Below, piece after piece: positions 55,095-64,000 of a DNA stretch of 64,000 nt. The position numbers were made by a program, and so were the translations under genes. The DNA comes from Frateuria sp. Soil773. GTDB lineage: Bacteria; Pseudomonadota; Gammaproteobacteria; Xanthomonadales; Rhodanobacteraceae. Each line of letters starts with the position of its first letter. The first letter of the stretch is position 1. The stretch covers positions 528 to 64,527 of the forward strand of contig NZ_LMSL01000038.1 in assembly GCF_001428405.1 (NCBI RefSeq). The letters are read 5' to 3'. A model generated the notes under the pieces. The model was not told where the DNA came from and made no database searches. It saw only the letters and a list, made by a program, of their open reading frames with translations.

Positions 55095-56257
55095 GCCTCT
55101 GCGCGCCGCCGCTGGCGCTGTACGTGCACATGCCGTGGTGCGTGAAGAAGTGCCCGTACTGCGACTTCAACTCGCACGGCCTGCGCGGGCAGCCGCCGCC
55201 GTACGCCGAGTACGTCGGCTGCCTGCTGGCCGACCTGGACGCCGACCTCGCCGACTTCGGCGCCGCCGCGCGCGGGCGCGAGATCGCCAGCGTGTTCTTC
55301 GGCGGCGGCACGCCGAGCCTGTTCGCGCCGGAGCTGGTCGCGCGCTTCCTCGACGGCGCGCGCGCGCGGCTGCCGTTCGCCGAGGCCTGCGAGGTCACCC
55401 TGGAGACCAATCCCGGCACGGTCGAGCACGGGCGCTTCGACGGCTACCTCGCCGCCGGCGTCAACCGCCTCTCGTTCGGCATCCAGAGCTTCGACGACGA
55501 CAAGCTCAGGCGCCTGGGCCGCATCCATTCCGCGGCGGAGGCCGAGGCCGCGGTGAAATCCGCGCAGGACGCCGGCTACGCCAACCTCAACCTCGACCTG
55601 ATGTACGCGCTGCCGCAGCAATCGCTGGACGGCGCGCTGGCCGACGTCGAGCGCGCGCTGGCGCTGGCGCCCACGCACGTCTCGCACTACCAGCTCACGC
55701 TGGAGCCGAACACCGCCTTCGCGGCCAACCCGCCGCCCCTGCCAGACGACGACCACGCCTGGGCGATGCAGGAGGCCTGCCAGGCGCGCCTCGCCGACGC
55801 CGGCTACGGCCAGTACGAGATCTCCGCCTACGCGCGGCCCGGCCGGCAGTGCGCGCACAACCTCAACTACTGGCAATTCGGCGACTACCTCGGCATCGGC
55901 GCCGGCGCACACGGCAAGCTGAGCGATGCCGCCGCCGGCACCGTGCGGCGCCGCTGGAAGACGCGCCACCCGCGCGCCTACATGGAGGCCGCCGGCGGCC
56001 CCGCACGCATCGGCGGCGACAGCGTCGTCGGCGCCGAAGAACTGCCGTTCGAGTACATGCTCAACGCGCTGCGCCTGATCGACGGCGTCCCCGCGGACGC
56101 ATTCGGCCGGCGCACCGGCCTCCCGGCCGACGCCATCCGCCGGCCGCTGGACGACGCGATCCGGCGCGGCTGGCTGGTGGACGATCCGCGCTGGCTGCGC
56201 ACCACCGCCCTAGGCCAGCGCTTCCTCAACGACGTGATCGCCGCTTTCCTCGACTGA
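55091..56257 (+). CDS. hemW: Radical SAM heme chaperone HemW
   Basis: A 388 aa radical SAM protein related to HemN. The iron-sulphur cluster cysteines are C17-VKK-C21-PY-C24, the HemW type. The FFGGGTPSLF motif binds SAM. HemW transfers heme to respiratory enzymes and lacks coproporphyrinogen oxidase activity, unlike HemN. The start is a GTG at 55091 overlapping the rdgB stop. A link with the cytochrome bd genes 2 kb downstream is possible but speculative. Confidence 0.93.
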   Translation: MSLCAPPLALYVHMPWCVKKCPYCDFNSHGLRGQPPPYAEYVGCLLADLDADLADFGAAARGREIASVFFGGGTPSLFAPELVARFLDGARARLPFAEACEVTLETNPGTVEHGRFDGYLAAGVNRLSFGIQSFDDDKLRRLGRIHSAAEAEAAVKSAQDAGYANLNLDLMYALPQQSLDGALADVERALALAPTHVSHYQLTLEPNTAFAANPPPLPDDDHAWAMQEACQARLADAGYGQYEISAYARPGRQCAHNLNYWQFGDYLGIGAGAHGKLSDAAAGTVRRRWKTRHPRAYMEAAGGPARIGGDSVVGAEELPFEYMLNALRLIDGVPADAFGRRTGLPADAIRRPLDDAIRRGWLVDDPRWLRTTALGQRFLNDVIAAFLD

Positions 56258-56334
56258 CCGCGGCGCGGCCGCACGCGCGAGCCCGCCGTATCATGGAAGG
56301 CCCGCCGCCTTTCCCGCTCGCCCAGGAAATCCCC

Positions 56335-57651
<1,317 letters not shown>

Positions 57652-57682
57652 GGCGCGCCGGCCGGCCGCAGCGGCGGAACCG

Positions 57683-57723
57683 TCGCTGCGGCAATCCACC
57701 GCTGCGACATTGCTCCGCAGCGA
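57683..57723 (+). promoter_or_regulatory. Two competing hairpins upstream of cydPABX
   Basis: CCGCAGCGA (57715-57723) can pair exactly with TCGCTGCGG (57683-57691), or its core can pair with CGCTGCG at 57700-57706. The two hairpins exclude each other and lie 55 bases ahead of the cydP start, after pepQ. They could be a terminator of pepQ, an attenuator, or a repeated operator half-site. Confidence 0.45.
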
Positions 57724-57777
57724 CACTTTCACGCCGACAGGCGTAAGCTCCGCCGGGTGCCGCTCGGAGCTTCCCGC

Positions 57778-57996
57778 GTGTCCCAGTCGCCCGCCGAAAC
57801 GCCCGCCGTTCCACTCCCGCGCCGGCCGCTGCGCCGGCTCGGCGTCGAGCTGGTCCTCCTGGTCGTCGCCAAGATCGCGCTGCTGACCCTGATCTGGTGG
57901 GTGGCGATCGCGCCGCATCCGAAGCCCGACACCCGCCCCGCCGCGATCGAGCGGCTGCTCGCGCCCGCCCCCACCGCCTCGCAAGGTTCGCCATGA
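57778..57996 (+). CDS. cydP: Cytochrome bd oxidase small subunit CydP
   Basis: A 72 aa protein with a basic N-terminus (RRPLRRLG), one membrane helix (about 20-44, VELVLLVVAKIALLTLIWWV) and a short proline-rich tail. Position directly before cydA and the form of the helix fit the CydP family of putative bd-oxidase subunits. The GTG at 57778 follows GGAG at eight bases; an in-frame GTG at 57757 would add seven residues. The stop overlaps the cydA ATG by four bases. Confidence 0.8.
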   Translation: MSQSPAETPAVPLPRRPLRRLGVELVLLVVAKIALLTLIWWVAIAPHPKPDTRPAAIERLLAPAPTASQGSP

Positions 57997-59594
57997 TCAT
58001 CGCCGCCGACGTCGTCACCCTGTCGCGCCTGCAGTTCGCGCTGACCGCGCTGTACCACTTCCTGTTCGTGCCGCTCACGCTGGGCCTGGTGTGGATGCTC
58101 GCCATCATGGAGAGCGTCTACGTGATGACCGGGCGCGAGGTGTGGAAGCGCATGGTGCAGTTCTGGGGCGTGCTGTTCGGCATCAACTTCGCCATGGGCG
58201 TGGCCACCGGCATCACCATGGAGTTCCAGTTCGGCATGAACTGGGCCTACTACGCGCACTACGTCGGCGACGTGTTCGGCACGCCGCTGGCGATCGAGGG
58301 GCTGATGGCGTTCTTCCTCGAAGGCACCCTGATCGGCGTGTTCTTCATGGGCTGGAACCGCATCTCGCGGGTGAAGCACCTGCTGGTGACCTGGTTCCTC
58401 GCCCTGGCCACCAGCCTGTCGGCGCTGTGGATCCTGATCGCCAACGCGTGGATGCAGAACCCGGTCGGCGCCGCCTTCAACCCCGAGACGATGCGCATGG
58501 AGGTCACCTCGTTCAGCGAGGTGTTCTTCAACCCGGTGGCGCAGGCGAAGTTCGTGCACACGGTGAGCGCCGGCTACGTGATGGGCGCGATGTTCGTGCT
58601 GTCGATCAGTGCGTGGTACCTGCTGAAGGGACGCAACACCGACTTCGCCAAGCGATCGATGACGGTGGCGGCCAGCTTCGGGCTGGCGGCGGCGCTGAGC
58701 GTGGTGGTGCTGGGCGACGAGTCCGGCTACACCGTGTCGGAGAACCAGAAGATGAAGATGGCGGCGATCGAGGCGATGTGGGAGACCGAGCCGGCGCCCG
58801 CCTCGTTCACCGTGTTCGGCATCCCCGACGTGAAGAACCACACCACGCACTTCGCGCTGCGCGTGCCGTGGGTGATGGGGCTGATCGGCACCCGCTCGAT
58901 CGACCAGGAGATCCCCGGCATCGCCAACCTGGTGGAAGACACCAAGGGCAAGATCGGCAACGGCATCAAGGCGTACGACGCGATGCTGGTGCTGCGCGAG
59001 GACAAGAACGACGCGCAGGCGAAGGCGATCCTCGCCGCGCACGACAAGGACCTCGGCTACGCGCTGCTGCTGAAGAAGTTCATCGACGACCCGCGCCGCG
59101 CCACCCCCGCGGACATCCAGAAGGCGGCCGACTCGACCATCCCCGACGTGCCGGTGCTGTTCTGGTCGTTCCGCGTCATGGTCGGCTGCGGCTTCTATTT
59201 CATCGCGCTGTTCGCGTTCTCGTTCTGGCAGGCCAGCAAGCGACGGCTGGACGCGCACCGCTGGTACCTGAAGCTGGCGCTGTGGAGCCTGCCGCTGCCG
59301 TGGGTGGCGGCGGAGCTGGGCTGGATCGTCGCCGAGTACGGCCGCCAGCCGTGGGCGATCGAGGGCATCCTGCCGACCGCGCTGGGCGTGTCCTCGGTCA
59401 CCGCCGGCCAGGTCTGGACCTCGCTGGGCGGCTTCGTGCTGTTCTACACCGCGCTGGCGGTGATCGACGCGGTGCTGATGGTGAAGTACGCCCGCAAGGG
59501 ACCGGACGGGCTGGGCATCTGGCCCGCCGCCTCCCCGCTCCCGCCGGGAGAGGGTGCCCGGAAGGCTGAGGGCACGGCCGGAGCGCAGCCATGA
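57993..59594 (+). CDS. cydA: Cytochrome bd ubiquinol oxidase subunit I
   Basis: A 533 aa inner-membrane subunit that carries hemes b558, b595 and d, oxidises ubiquinol and reduces oxygen to water with high affinity. The heme ligand His22 (equivalent to E. coli His19) is in LTALYHFLFVPLTLG; a second ligand histidine lies in AKFVHTVSAGYVMGA. The periplasmic Q-loop is long, the E. coli-like form. The last 20 or so residues (ASPLPPGEGARKAEG...) are unlike the family and are encoded by a repeat-like sequence, see 59532-59588. ATGA overlap with cydP. Confidence 0.96.
   Translation: MIIAADVVTLSRLQFALTALYHFLFVPLTLGLVWMLAIMESVYVMTGREVWKRMVQFWGVLFGINFAMGVATGITMEFQFGMNWAYYAHYVGDVFGTPLAIEGLMAFFLEGTLIGVFFMGWNRISRVKHLLVTWFLALATSLSALWILIANAWMQNPVGAAFNPETMRMEVTSFSEVFFNPVAQAKFVHTVSAGYVMGAMFVLSISAWYLLKGRNTDFAKRSMTVAASFGLAAALSVVVLGDESGYTVSENQKMKMAAIEAMWETEPAPASFTVFGIPDVKNHTTHFALRVPWVMGLIGTRSIDQEIPGIANLVEDTKGKIGNGIKAYDAMLVLREDKNDAQAKAILAAHDKDLGYALLLKKFIDDPRRATPADIQKAADSTIPDVPVLFWSFRVMVGCGFYFIALFAFSFWQASKRRLDAHRWYLKLALWSLPLPWVAAELGWIVAEYGRQPWAIEGILPTALGVSSVTAGQVWTSLGGFVLFYTALAVIDAVLMVKYARKGPDGLGIWPAASPLPPGEGARKAEGTAGAQP
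59532..59588 (+). repeat. Repeat-like sequence encoding the CydA C-terminal tail
   Basis: The last 60 coding bases of cydA contain a CTCCC-GCC-GGGAG hairpin (59538-59550) followed by AGAGGGTGCCCGGAAGGC and more GC-rich sequence. The composition and hairpin resemble the intergenic repeats seen in this bacterial group, and the encoded tail is low-complexity. No second copy was found in the window, so repeat status is inferred. Confidence 0.45.
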
Positions 59595-59681
59595 ATTCCC
59601 GCCCTGCCCTGCGGATCGCGCATCCGACCGGTGCCGCCGCACGCCCCAACCCTCACCCCCAAGCACATGGAGATTGCCGCC

Positions 59682-60812
59682 ATGTTTGACTACGAAACCC
59701 TGCGGGTGATCTGGTGGGCGCTGCTCGGCGCACTGCTGATCGGCTTCGCGCTGATGGACGGCTTCGACTTCGGCATCGCCGCGCTGCTGCGCGTGCTGGG
59801 CCGCGACGAGGACGAGCGGCGCGTGCTGCTGGAAACCATCGAGCCGACCTGGGAAGGCAACCAGGTGTGGTTCGTGCTCGGCGGCGGCGCCAGCTTCGCG
59901 GCGTGGCCGCTGCTCTACGCCACCGCGTTCTCCGGCATGTACTTCGCGCTGGCGCTGGTGCTGCTGGCCTTCATCCTGCGCCCGGTCGGCTTCAACTTCC
60001 GCGGCAAGATGCACGACCCGCGCTGGCGCGACCTGTGGGACTGGGTGCTGGTGGGCTCGGGCGTGGTGGTGATGCTGGTCAGCGGGGTCGGTTTCGGCAA
60101 CCTGTTCCTCGGCCTGCCGTTCCGCTTCGACGGCGACCTGCGGATGAGCTGGCAGGGCGGCTTCTTCGACCTGCTGCATCCGTTCGCGCTGCTGGCGGGC
60201 CTGGTCAGCGTGGCGATGCTGCTGACCCACGGCGCCTGCTGGGCCGCGCTGAAGGCCGACCATGCGGTCGCCGCGCGCGCGGTGCGGGTCGCCCGCGTCG
60301 CGGCCCTGGCCTATGCCGTGCTGTACGTGCTGGCCGGCATCTGGCTGGCCTACGGCGTGCCCGGCTACGCGGTGGTCGGACCGGTGGTCGCCGACGGCGT
60401 CGCCAATCCCCTGTACAAGCAGGTCGCGGTGGGCGGCAGCTGGTTCGCCGGCTACCTGCTGCATCCGTGGTTCTGGATCGCGCCGGTGCTGGCGCTGGTC
60501 GGCGCCGTGCAGGTGCAGTGGCAGGTCGGCCGGCGCGGGCTCGGCGGCTTCCTGGGCAGCGGCGCGATGGTGGCCGGCACGATCCTATCGAACGGCTTCG
60601 CGCTGTTCCCGTTCCTGCTGCCGTCCAGCCTGGACCCGCGTTCCAGCCTCACCATATGGGACGCCTCCTCCAGCCGCGCCACCCTGCTGCTGATGCTGGC
60701 CGCCACCGCGGTGTTCCTGCCGCTGATCGTGCTCTACACCGGCTGGGTCTACCGCGTGATGCGCGGCCGGGTGACGCTGGAGCACGTGCGCGGCAACGGC
60801 CACGGCTACTGA
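59682..60812 (+). CDS. cydB: Cytochrome bd ubiquinol oxidase subunit II
   Basis: A 376 aa inner-membrane subunit with about eight to nine helices. The start [19 protein letters not shown] and the motifs [25 protein letters not shown] and [14 protein letters not shown] are family signatures. The ATG at 59682 follows GGAG, 87 bases after cydA. With CydA, CydP and CydX it makes the bd oxidase used at low oxygen or under stress. Confidence 0.97.
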   Translation: MFDYETLRVIWWALLGALLIGFALMDGFDFGIAALLRVLGRDEDERRVLLETIEPTWEGNQVWFVLGGGASFAAWPLLYATAFSGMYFALALVLLAFILRPVGFNFRGKMHDPRWRDLWDWVLVGSGVVVMLVSGVGFGNLFLGLPFRFDGDLRMSWQGGFFDLLHPFALLAGLVSVAMLLTHGACWAALKADHAVAARAVRVARVAALAYAVLYVLAGIWLAYGVPGYAVVGPVVADGVANPLYKQVAVGGSWFAGYLLHPWFWIAPVLALVGAVQVQWQVGRRGLGGFLGSGAMVAGTILSNGFALFPFLLPSSLDPRSSLTIWDASSSRATLLLMLAATAVFLPLIVLYTGWVYRVMRGRVTLEHVRGNGHGY

Positions 60813-60832
60813 CCTTCGAAGGAGATCCGCCC

Positions 60833-60943
60833 ATGTGGTACTTCGCCTGGATCCTCGGCCTCGGCCTGGCCTGCGCCTTCGCCATCCTCAATGCGATGTG
60901 GTACGAGGTGCACACCCGCAACGAGCAGGAGCGCGAGCCCTGA
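60833..60943 (+). CDS. cydX: Cytochrome bd oxidase small subunit CydX
   Basis: A 36 aa single-helix subunit required for stability and heme insertion in bd oxidase. The sequence starts MWYFAWILGLGLACAFAI and ends in a charged tail (HTRNEQEREP), the CydX/CbdX pattern. AAGGAG lies eight bases before the ATG. It follows cydB by 20 bases; the operon ends here. Confidence 0.93.
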   Translation: MWYFAWILGLGLACAFAILNAMWYEVHTRNEQEREP

Positions 60944-60949
60944 CCCCTC

Positions 60950-60975
60950 GCGGGGCGGCGTCCCTGCCGCCCCGC
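60950..60975. terminator. Hairpin between convergent cydX and phoX-like genes
   Basis: GCGGGGCGGC and GCCGCCCCGC form a perfect 10-bp stem around a six-base loop, seven bases after the cydX stop and eight before the end of the convergent gene. No T-tract is present. Confidence 0.65.
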
Positions 60976-60983
60976 CGCGCGCG

Positions 60984-62375
60984 TTACCTGGCCGCAGACG
61001 GCAGCATGACCTCGAAGGTGACGCCGCCGTCGTTCTCGCCGGTGGTGCCGCGCTGCGAGCTGAAGTACAGCCGGCGGCCGTCCGGCGACAGGGCCAACCC
61101 GGTGACCTCGCTGTCGTCGTGGCCGACCAGCCGCATCAGCGGCTGCGAGCTGCCGTCGTCCATCCGCAGCACGCCGATCTCCAGGTTGCCCGAATCCTCG
61201 GCGACCAGGATGTCGCCCAGCGGCGAGACGATCAGGTTGTCCGGCTCGTCGATCGAATGCTTCGCCGGGTCGCCCTGCTTGCCGTCGTAGATCAGCTCCA
61301 GCGTCTCATGGTTGGTGTCGTAGGCCCAGATCCGGTAGTTGAACGAGGTGACGAAGTACACGATGCCGTCGTGGAACCACATGCCCTCGGCCTTGGGGAA
61401 ATGCTGCCCCGGCGGGACGCGGCCGGCCGCGCGGTGGCTGTCGCGCACCGCCTGCTGCGGCCGGTCCGGCTGCAATGCGTCCACCCATTCCACCGGCTGC
61501 GGCACGCCGAAGTCGATCGTCGAGGCGTAGCCGGGCGAGCTGAGGTCCACGTCGTCGGGCATGCCCTTCACCCGCAGCACCTGCAGCCGTCCGCGGCGCA
61601 GCTTCGGCCGCCGCCGGCCCTGCGGCCAGTCGCCGTGCGCGCAGGCGAAGCGGTAGATGCGGCCGCCGCCGCTGGCGCCCGCGTCTTCGGTCATGTACAG
61701 CGCCGCGCGGTACGGATCGACCGCCACCGCCTCGTGCGCGAACAGGCCGAGCGCGGGCAGGCTGCGCGCCTCGCCGCCGTCCGGGCGCCAGCCGTTGCCG
61801 CGCCCGCAGCGGACGAACGGGTCGCACTCCCATACCATACCGCTGGCGTGCTCCTCGCACGACAGCCAAGTGTTCCACGGCGTGGGACCGCCGGCGCAGT
61901 TGGACGTGGTGCCTTCGAGGATCGGATAGGCGTCCACCGGCACGCCGCGGCGGTCGAAGCGCAGCGCGCCGACGCCGCCCATGCCGTCGTCCAGCTCGGC
62001 GTTGCTCACGTAGACCCAGCCGCCGCCGGGCGTCGCGAAGGTGGCGCCGCCGTCCGGCGCGCCGTGCCACAGGTACGGGCTGGGCGCGCAGCGCATCCCC
62101 GAGCGCGCCACGATGCGCGAGCCGAAGCCGTAGGGCAGCATCACGCCGTTGGCGTCGGCCGGCTGCAGCGCGGAGAACGACGCGAACGGGCTGCGCCGCC
62201 CCGGCCACGGCCAGCGCGGACCGCGCGCGCCGGCGTCCGGCAGCGCCGCGGCGAGGCTGCCGGATGCCAGCACGCCGGACAGGCCGATCGCGCCGGCCAG
62301 CATGAAGCTCTGGCGCAGGAACGCGCGCCGGCCGGGCATGTCGAGGGGGATCACGGGAGGGGTGGGCCGAGACAT
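60984..62375 (-). CDS. PhoX/DUF839-family Tat-exported protein
   Basis: A 463 aa periplasmic protein with a twin-arginine signal (GRRAFLRQSFMLAGAIGLSG). The family motif NCAGGPTPWNTWLSCEEH is present, where the cysteine and glutamates belong to the iron/calcium site of PhoX alkaline phosphatase; beta-propeller blades follow (PLGDILVAEDSGNLE, GLALSPDGRRLYFSSQRG). PhoX releases phosphate from organic phosphates during phosphate starvation. Members of this broad family are not all phosphatases, and no Pho box or pst genes are nearby. Transcribed alone, with a 153-base gap to pepP in which I see nothing. Confidence 0.85.
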   Translation of the reverse strand: MSRPTPPVIPLDMPGRRAFLRQSFMLAGAIGLSGVLASGSLAAALPDAGARGPRWPWPGRRSPFASFSALQPADANGVMLPYGFGSRIVARSGMRCAPSPYLWHGAPDGGATFATPGGGWVYVSNAELDDGMGGVGALRFDRRGVPVDAYPILEGTTSNCAGGPTPWNTWLSCEEHASGMVWECDPFVRCGRGNGWRPDGGEARSLPALGLFAHEAVAVDPYRAALYMTEDAGASGGGRIYRFACAHGDWPQGRRRPKLRRGRLQVLRVKGMPDDVDLSSPGYASTIDFGVPQPVEWVDALQPDRPQQAVRDSHRAAGRVPPGQHFPKAEGMWFHDGIVYFVTSFNYRIWAYDTNHETLELIYDGKQGDPAKHSIDEPDNLIVSPLGDILVAEDSGNLEIGVLRMDDGSSQPLMRLVGHDDSEVTGLALSPDGRRLYFSSQRGTTGENDGGVTFEVMLPSAAR

Positions 62376-62528
62376 CGCGCGCTCCAGGCTGCCTTGTGGG
62401 GCCTGCGATGCTGGTTGGCGCGTATGACAGGCCGGTGAAGGAATCGCGCGCAGGTGGCGATTTGCGTACCGGCCTCACACTTTTGCCTTCCGCGCCGCGC
62501 GGACCGGCCGCACCGCCCGCGCCACCCG

Positions 62529-63842
62529 TCAATCGCGCGCGTGCAGCAGAGCCTCGATCGCCTCGGCGTCCTTCGGCACCGCCGCGGTGAGCACCTCGTT
62601 GCCGTCGCGGGTGACGACGACATCGTCCTCGATGCGGATGCCGATGCCGCGCCAGCGCTCGGCCACCGAGCGGTCGTCCGGCGGCACATAGATGCCCGGC
62701 TCCACCGTCGCCACCATGCCCGGCTCCAGCAGGCGCGGCTCGCCGCCGACGCGGTAGTCGCCCACGTCGTGCACGTCCAGGCCCAGCCAGTGGCCGGTCT
62801 TGGCCGGGAAGAACGCCTTGTAGGCGCCGCTGGCGATCGCCGCGTCGGCGTCGCCCCTGAGCAGGCCCAGCACGCACAGGCCCTCGGCGATCACCCGCAC
62901 GGCGGCGCGGTGGGCCGCGTCGAACGGCCGCCCCGGGCGCACCTCGTCGATCGCCGCCTGCTGCGCGGCCAGCACCACCTCGTACAGCGCGCGCTGCTCG
63001 CGCGACCAGCGCCCGCCGGGCGGGAAGGTGCGGCTGATGTCGGAGGCGTAGCAGTCCACCTCGGCGCCGGCGTCGATCAGCAGCAGCTCGCCCTCGCGCA
63101 GCGGGGCGCGGTTGGCCTGGTAGTGCATGGTGCAGGCGTTGGCGCCGCCGGCGACGATCGGCGGGAACGCAGCCACCGCGCCGCGGCTGCGCATCACCCG
63201 CATCAGCTCGGCTTCCACCTCGTATTCGTGGCGGCCCGGGCGGGCCAGCCGCATCGCCGCCAGGTGCGCCTCGGCGGCGATCCCGGCGGAAGCGCGCATC
63301 AGCTTCAGCTCGGCGCGCGACTTGTACAACCGCAGGTCGTGCAGCAGGTGGCCGAGCGCGACGAATTCCTTCGGCACCACGCCGCCGCCGCGCAGCTGGC
63401 GCAGCCGGCGCATCCAGCCGAGCAGGCGCGCGTCGAAATCCGGCTCGCGGCCGAAGTGGCAGTAGACCCGGGCGCGGCCCTCGATCATCCCGGGCAGGAT
63501 GTCGTCGATGTCGTCGATCGGGAAGGCGTCGTCCACGCCGTAGGTGCTCACCGCGCGCTCGGTGCCGATCGACTCGCCGTGCCAGCGCTCGTGTGCGGGA
63601 TCGCGCTCGCGGCAGAACAGCACCGCCTCGCCGTGCCGCCGGCCGGGCAGCAGGGCGAGCACCGCGTCGGCCTCGGGGAAGCCGGCCAGGTAGTGGAAAT
63701 CCGAGTCCTGCCGGTACGGCCAGGCGGCGTCGGCGTTGCGCATGCGCTCGGGCGCCGCGGCGACCAGCAGCGCGGCGTCCTCGCCGGCCATCTGCATCAA
63801 CTGCCGGCGGCGGCGCGCGAATTCGTCCGGCGCGATGCTCAA
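62529..63842 (-). CDS. pepP: Xaa-Pro aminopeptidase PepP
   Basis: A 437 aa metallopeptidase that removes an N-terminal residue preceding proline. M24B two-metal ligands lie in LLIDAGAEVDCYASDISRTF (two aspartates), KTGHWLGLDVHDVGDY (histidines), ATVEPGIYVPP and GIRIEDDV (glutamates). The start is probably the TTG at 63842, which overlaps the stop of the upstream UPF0149 gene as TTGA and gives the family N-terminus (SIAPDEFARRRRQLM); an ATG at 63878 would overlap that gene by 40 bases. Confidence 0.93.
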   Translation of the reverse strand: MSIAPDEFARRRRQLMQMAGEDAALLVAAAPERMRNADAAWPYRQDSDFHYLAGFPEADAVLALLPGRRHGEAVLFCRERDPAHERWHGESIGTERAVSTYGVDDAFPIDDIDDILPGMIEGRARVYCHFGREPDFDARLLGWMRRLRQLRGGGVVPKEFVALGHLLHDLRLYKSRAELKLMRASAGIAAEAHLAAMRLARPGRHEYEVEAELMRVMRSRGAVAAFPPIVAGGANACTMHYQANRAPLREGELLLIDAGAEVDCYASDISRTFPPGGRWSREQRALYEVVLAAQQAAIDEVRPGRPFDAAHRAAVRVIAEGLCVLGLLRGDADAAIASGAYKAFFPAKTGHWLGLDVHDVGDYRVGGEPRLLEPGMVATVEPGIYVPPDDRSVAERWRGIGIRIEDDVVVTRDGNEVLTAAVPKDAEAIEALLHARD

Positions 63843-64000
63843 TGCAGGGTGTCGCTGGCCGGCTTGCCGGTGTGGCATTCGGTGAACAGCAGCATCGCGC
63901 CGACCCGCACGAACTCGTGCACCTCGATCAGCGCGTCCTCGTCCTCGTTCTCGTTGCCGAAATCGAACGACGAGGCGGCGATCGTGCCCAGGTCGCGCAG
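63839..64000 (-). CDS. UPF0149 (YgfB/YecA) family protein, C-terminal part
   Basis: Only the last 53 residues are inside the window; the gene continues past the right edge. The segment reads RDLGTIAASSFDFGNENED, then an acidic run and EVHEFVRVGAMLLFTEC, matching the C-terminus of the YgfB/UPF0149 family, a helical protein of uncertain function. UPF0149 directly before pepP is a conserved gammaproteobacterial arrangement (ygfB-pepP in E. coli), which supports the call. Confidence 0.85.
   Translation of the reverse strand: MRDLGTIAASSFDFGNENEDEDALIEVHEFVRVGAMLLFTECHTGKPASDTLH

Noticed and set aside
57729-60464. A 911-codon open frame opposite cydP, cydA and cydB
   Set aside because: Antisense to well-defined oxidase genes, with low-complexity composition.

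Overview
The window looks like chromosomal core sequence of a high-GC gammaproteobacterium of the Xanthomonadales/Lysobacterales, most likely Rhodanobacteraceae (Rhodanobacter, Dyella or Frateuria-like). The evidence is the uniformly GC-rich coding sequence and the gene order: pilMNOPQ divergent from mrcA, rpoZ-spoT with ridA and recG downstream, gmk-yicC divergent from rph-rdgB-hemW, mlaFEDCB apart from mlaA, and cydPABX near pepP and a UPF0149 gene. The genus is an inference. I see no IS element, prophage, integrase, tRNA, rRNA or CRISPR array.

Layout. 1-13 kb holds small accessory units: a Rieske protein, an AraC/alkyltransferase DNA-repair regulator, an EamA exporter, an AtoE-type transporter, a four-gene ABC efflux operon (adaptor, ATPase, two different permeases), a fumarylacetoacetase-family hydrolase, a flavodoxin-fold oxidoreductase, an NmrA-like reductase divergent from an AraC regulator, and mscL. 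13-22 kb holds a secreted M28 peptidase, a soluble two-PAS chemotaxis-type receptor, a marR-controlled RND efflux pair and a macro-domain gene. 22-29 kb is a tightly overlapped moxR/DUF58/DUF4381/batA/batB-C/batD operon. 29-38 kb is the type IV pilus assembly operon, divergent from penicillin-binding protein 1A and an unrecognised gene. 38-47 kb carries gltA, zinc-free L31, a nucleoside hydrolase, recG, ridA, a cysteine hydrolase, spoT and rpoZ. 47-52 kb is the Mla phospholipid-transport system. 52-58 kb holds gmk, yicC, rph, a GNAT gene, rdgB, hemW and pepQ. 58-64 kb holds the cytochrome bd oxidase operon with both small subunits, a Tat-exported PhoX-like protein, pepP and the end of a UPF0149 gene.

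Functional themes. Much of the window concerns the cell envelope: pili, peptidoglycan synthesis, lipid asymmetry, mechanosensing, efflux, and Bat/MoxR proteins. The rest is central information and nucleotide metabolism. Many operons use 4-base stop/start overlaps (ATGA, GTGA, TTGA), and several genes start with GTG or TTG, so start sites were chosen from ribosome-binding sites and overlaps.

Most notable observations. The MlaD protein carries two complete MCE domains in tandem. The BatB-type von Willebrand domain has lost its metal-binding MIDAS residues while its BatA neighbour keeps them. The cydA reading frame ends in a tail encoded by what looks like a dispersed repeat. A perfect REP-like double hairpin sits between marR and the RND efflux genes. 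Several palindromes and tandem repeats occupy promoter or intergenic positions. I found no clearly new multi-gene system; the two-MCE Mla transporter is the best candidate for new biology.
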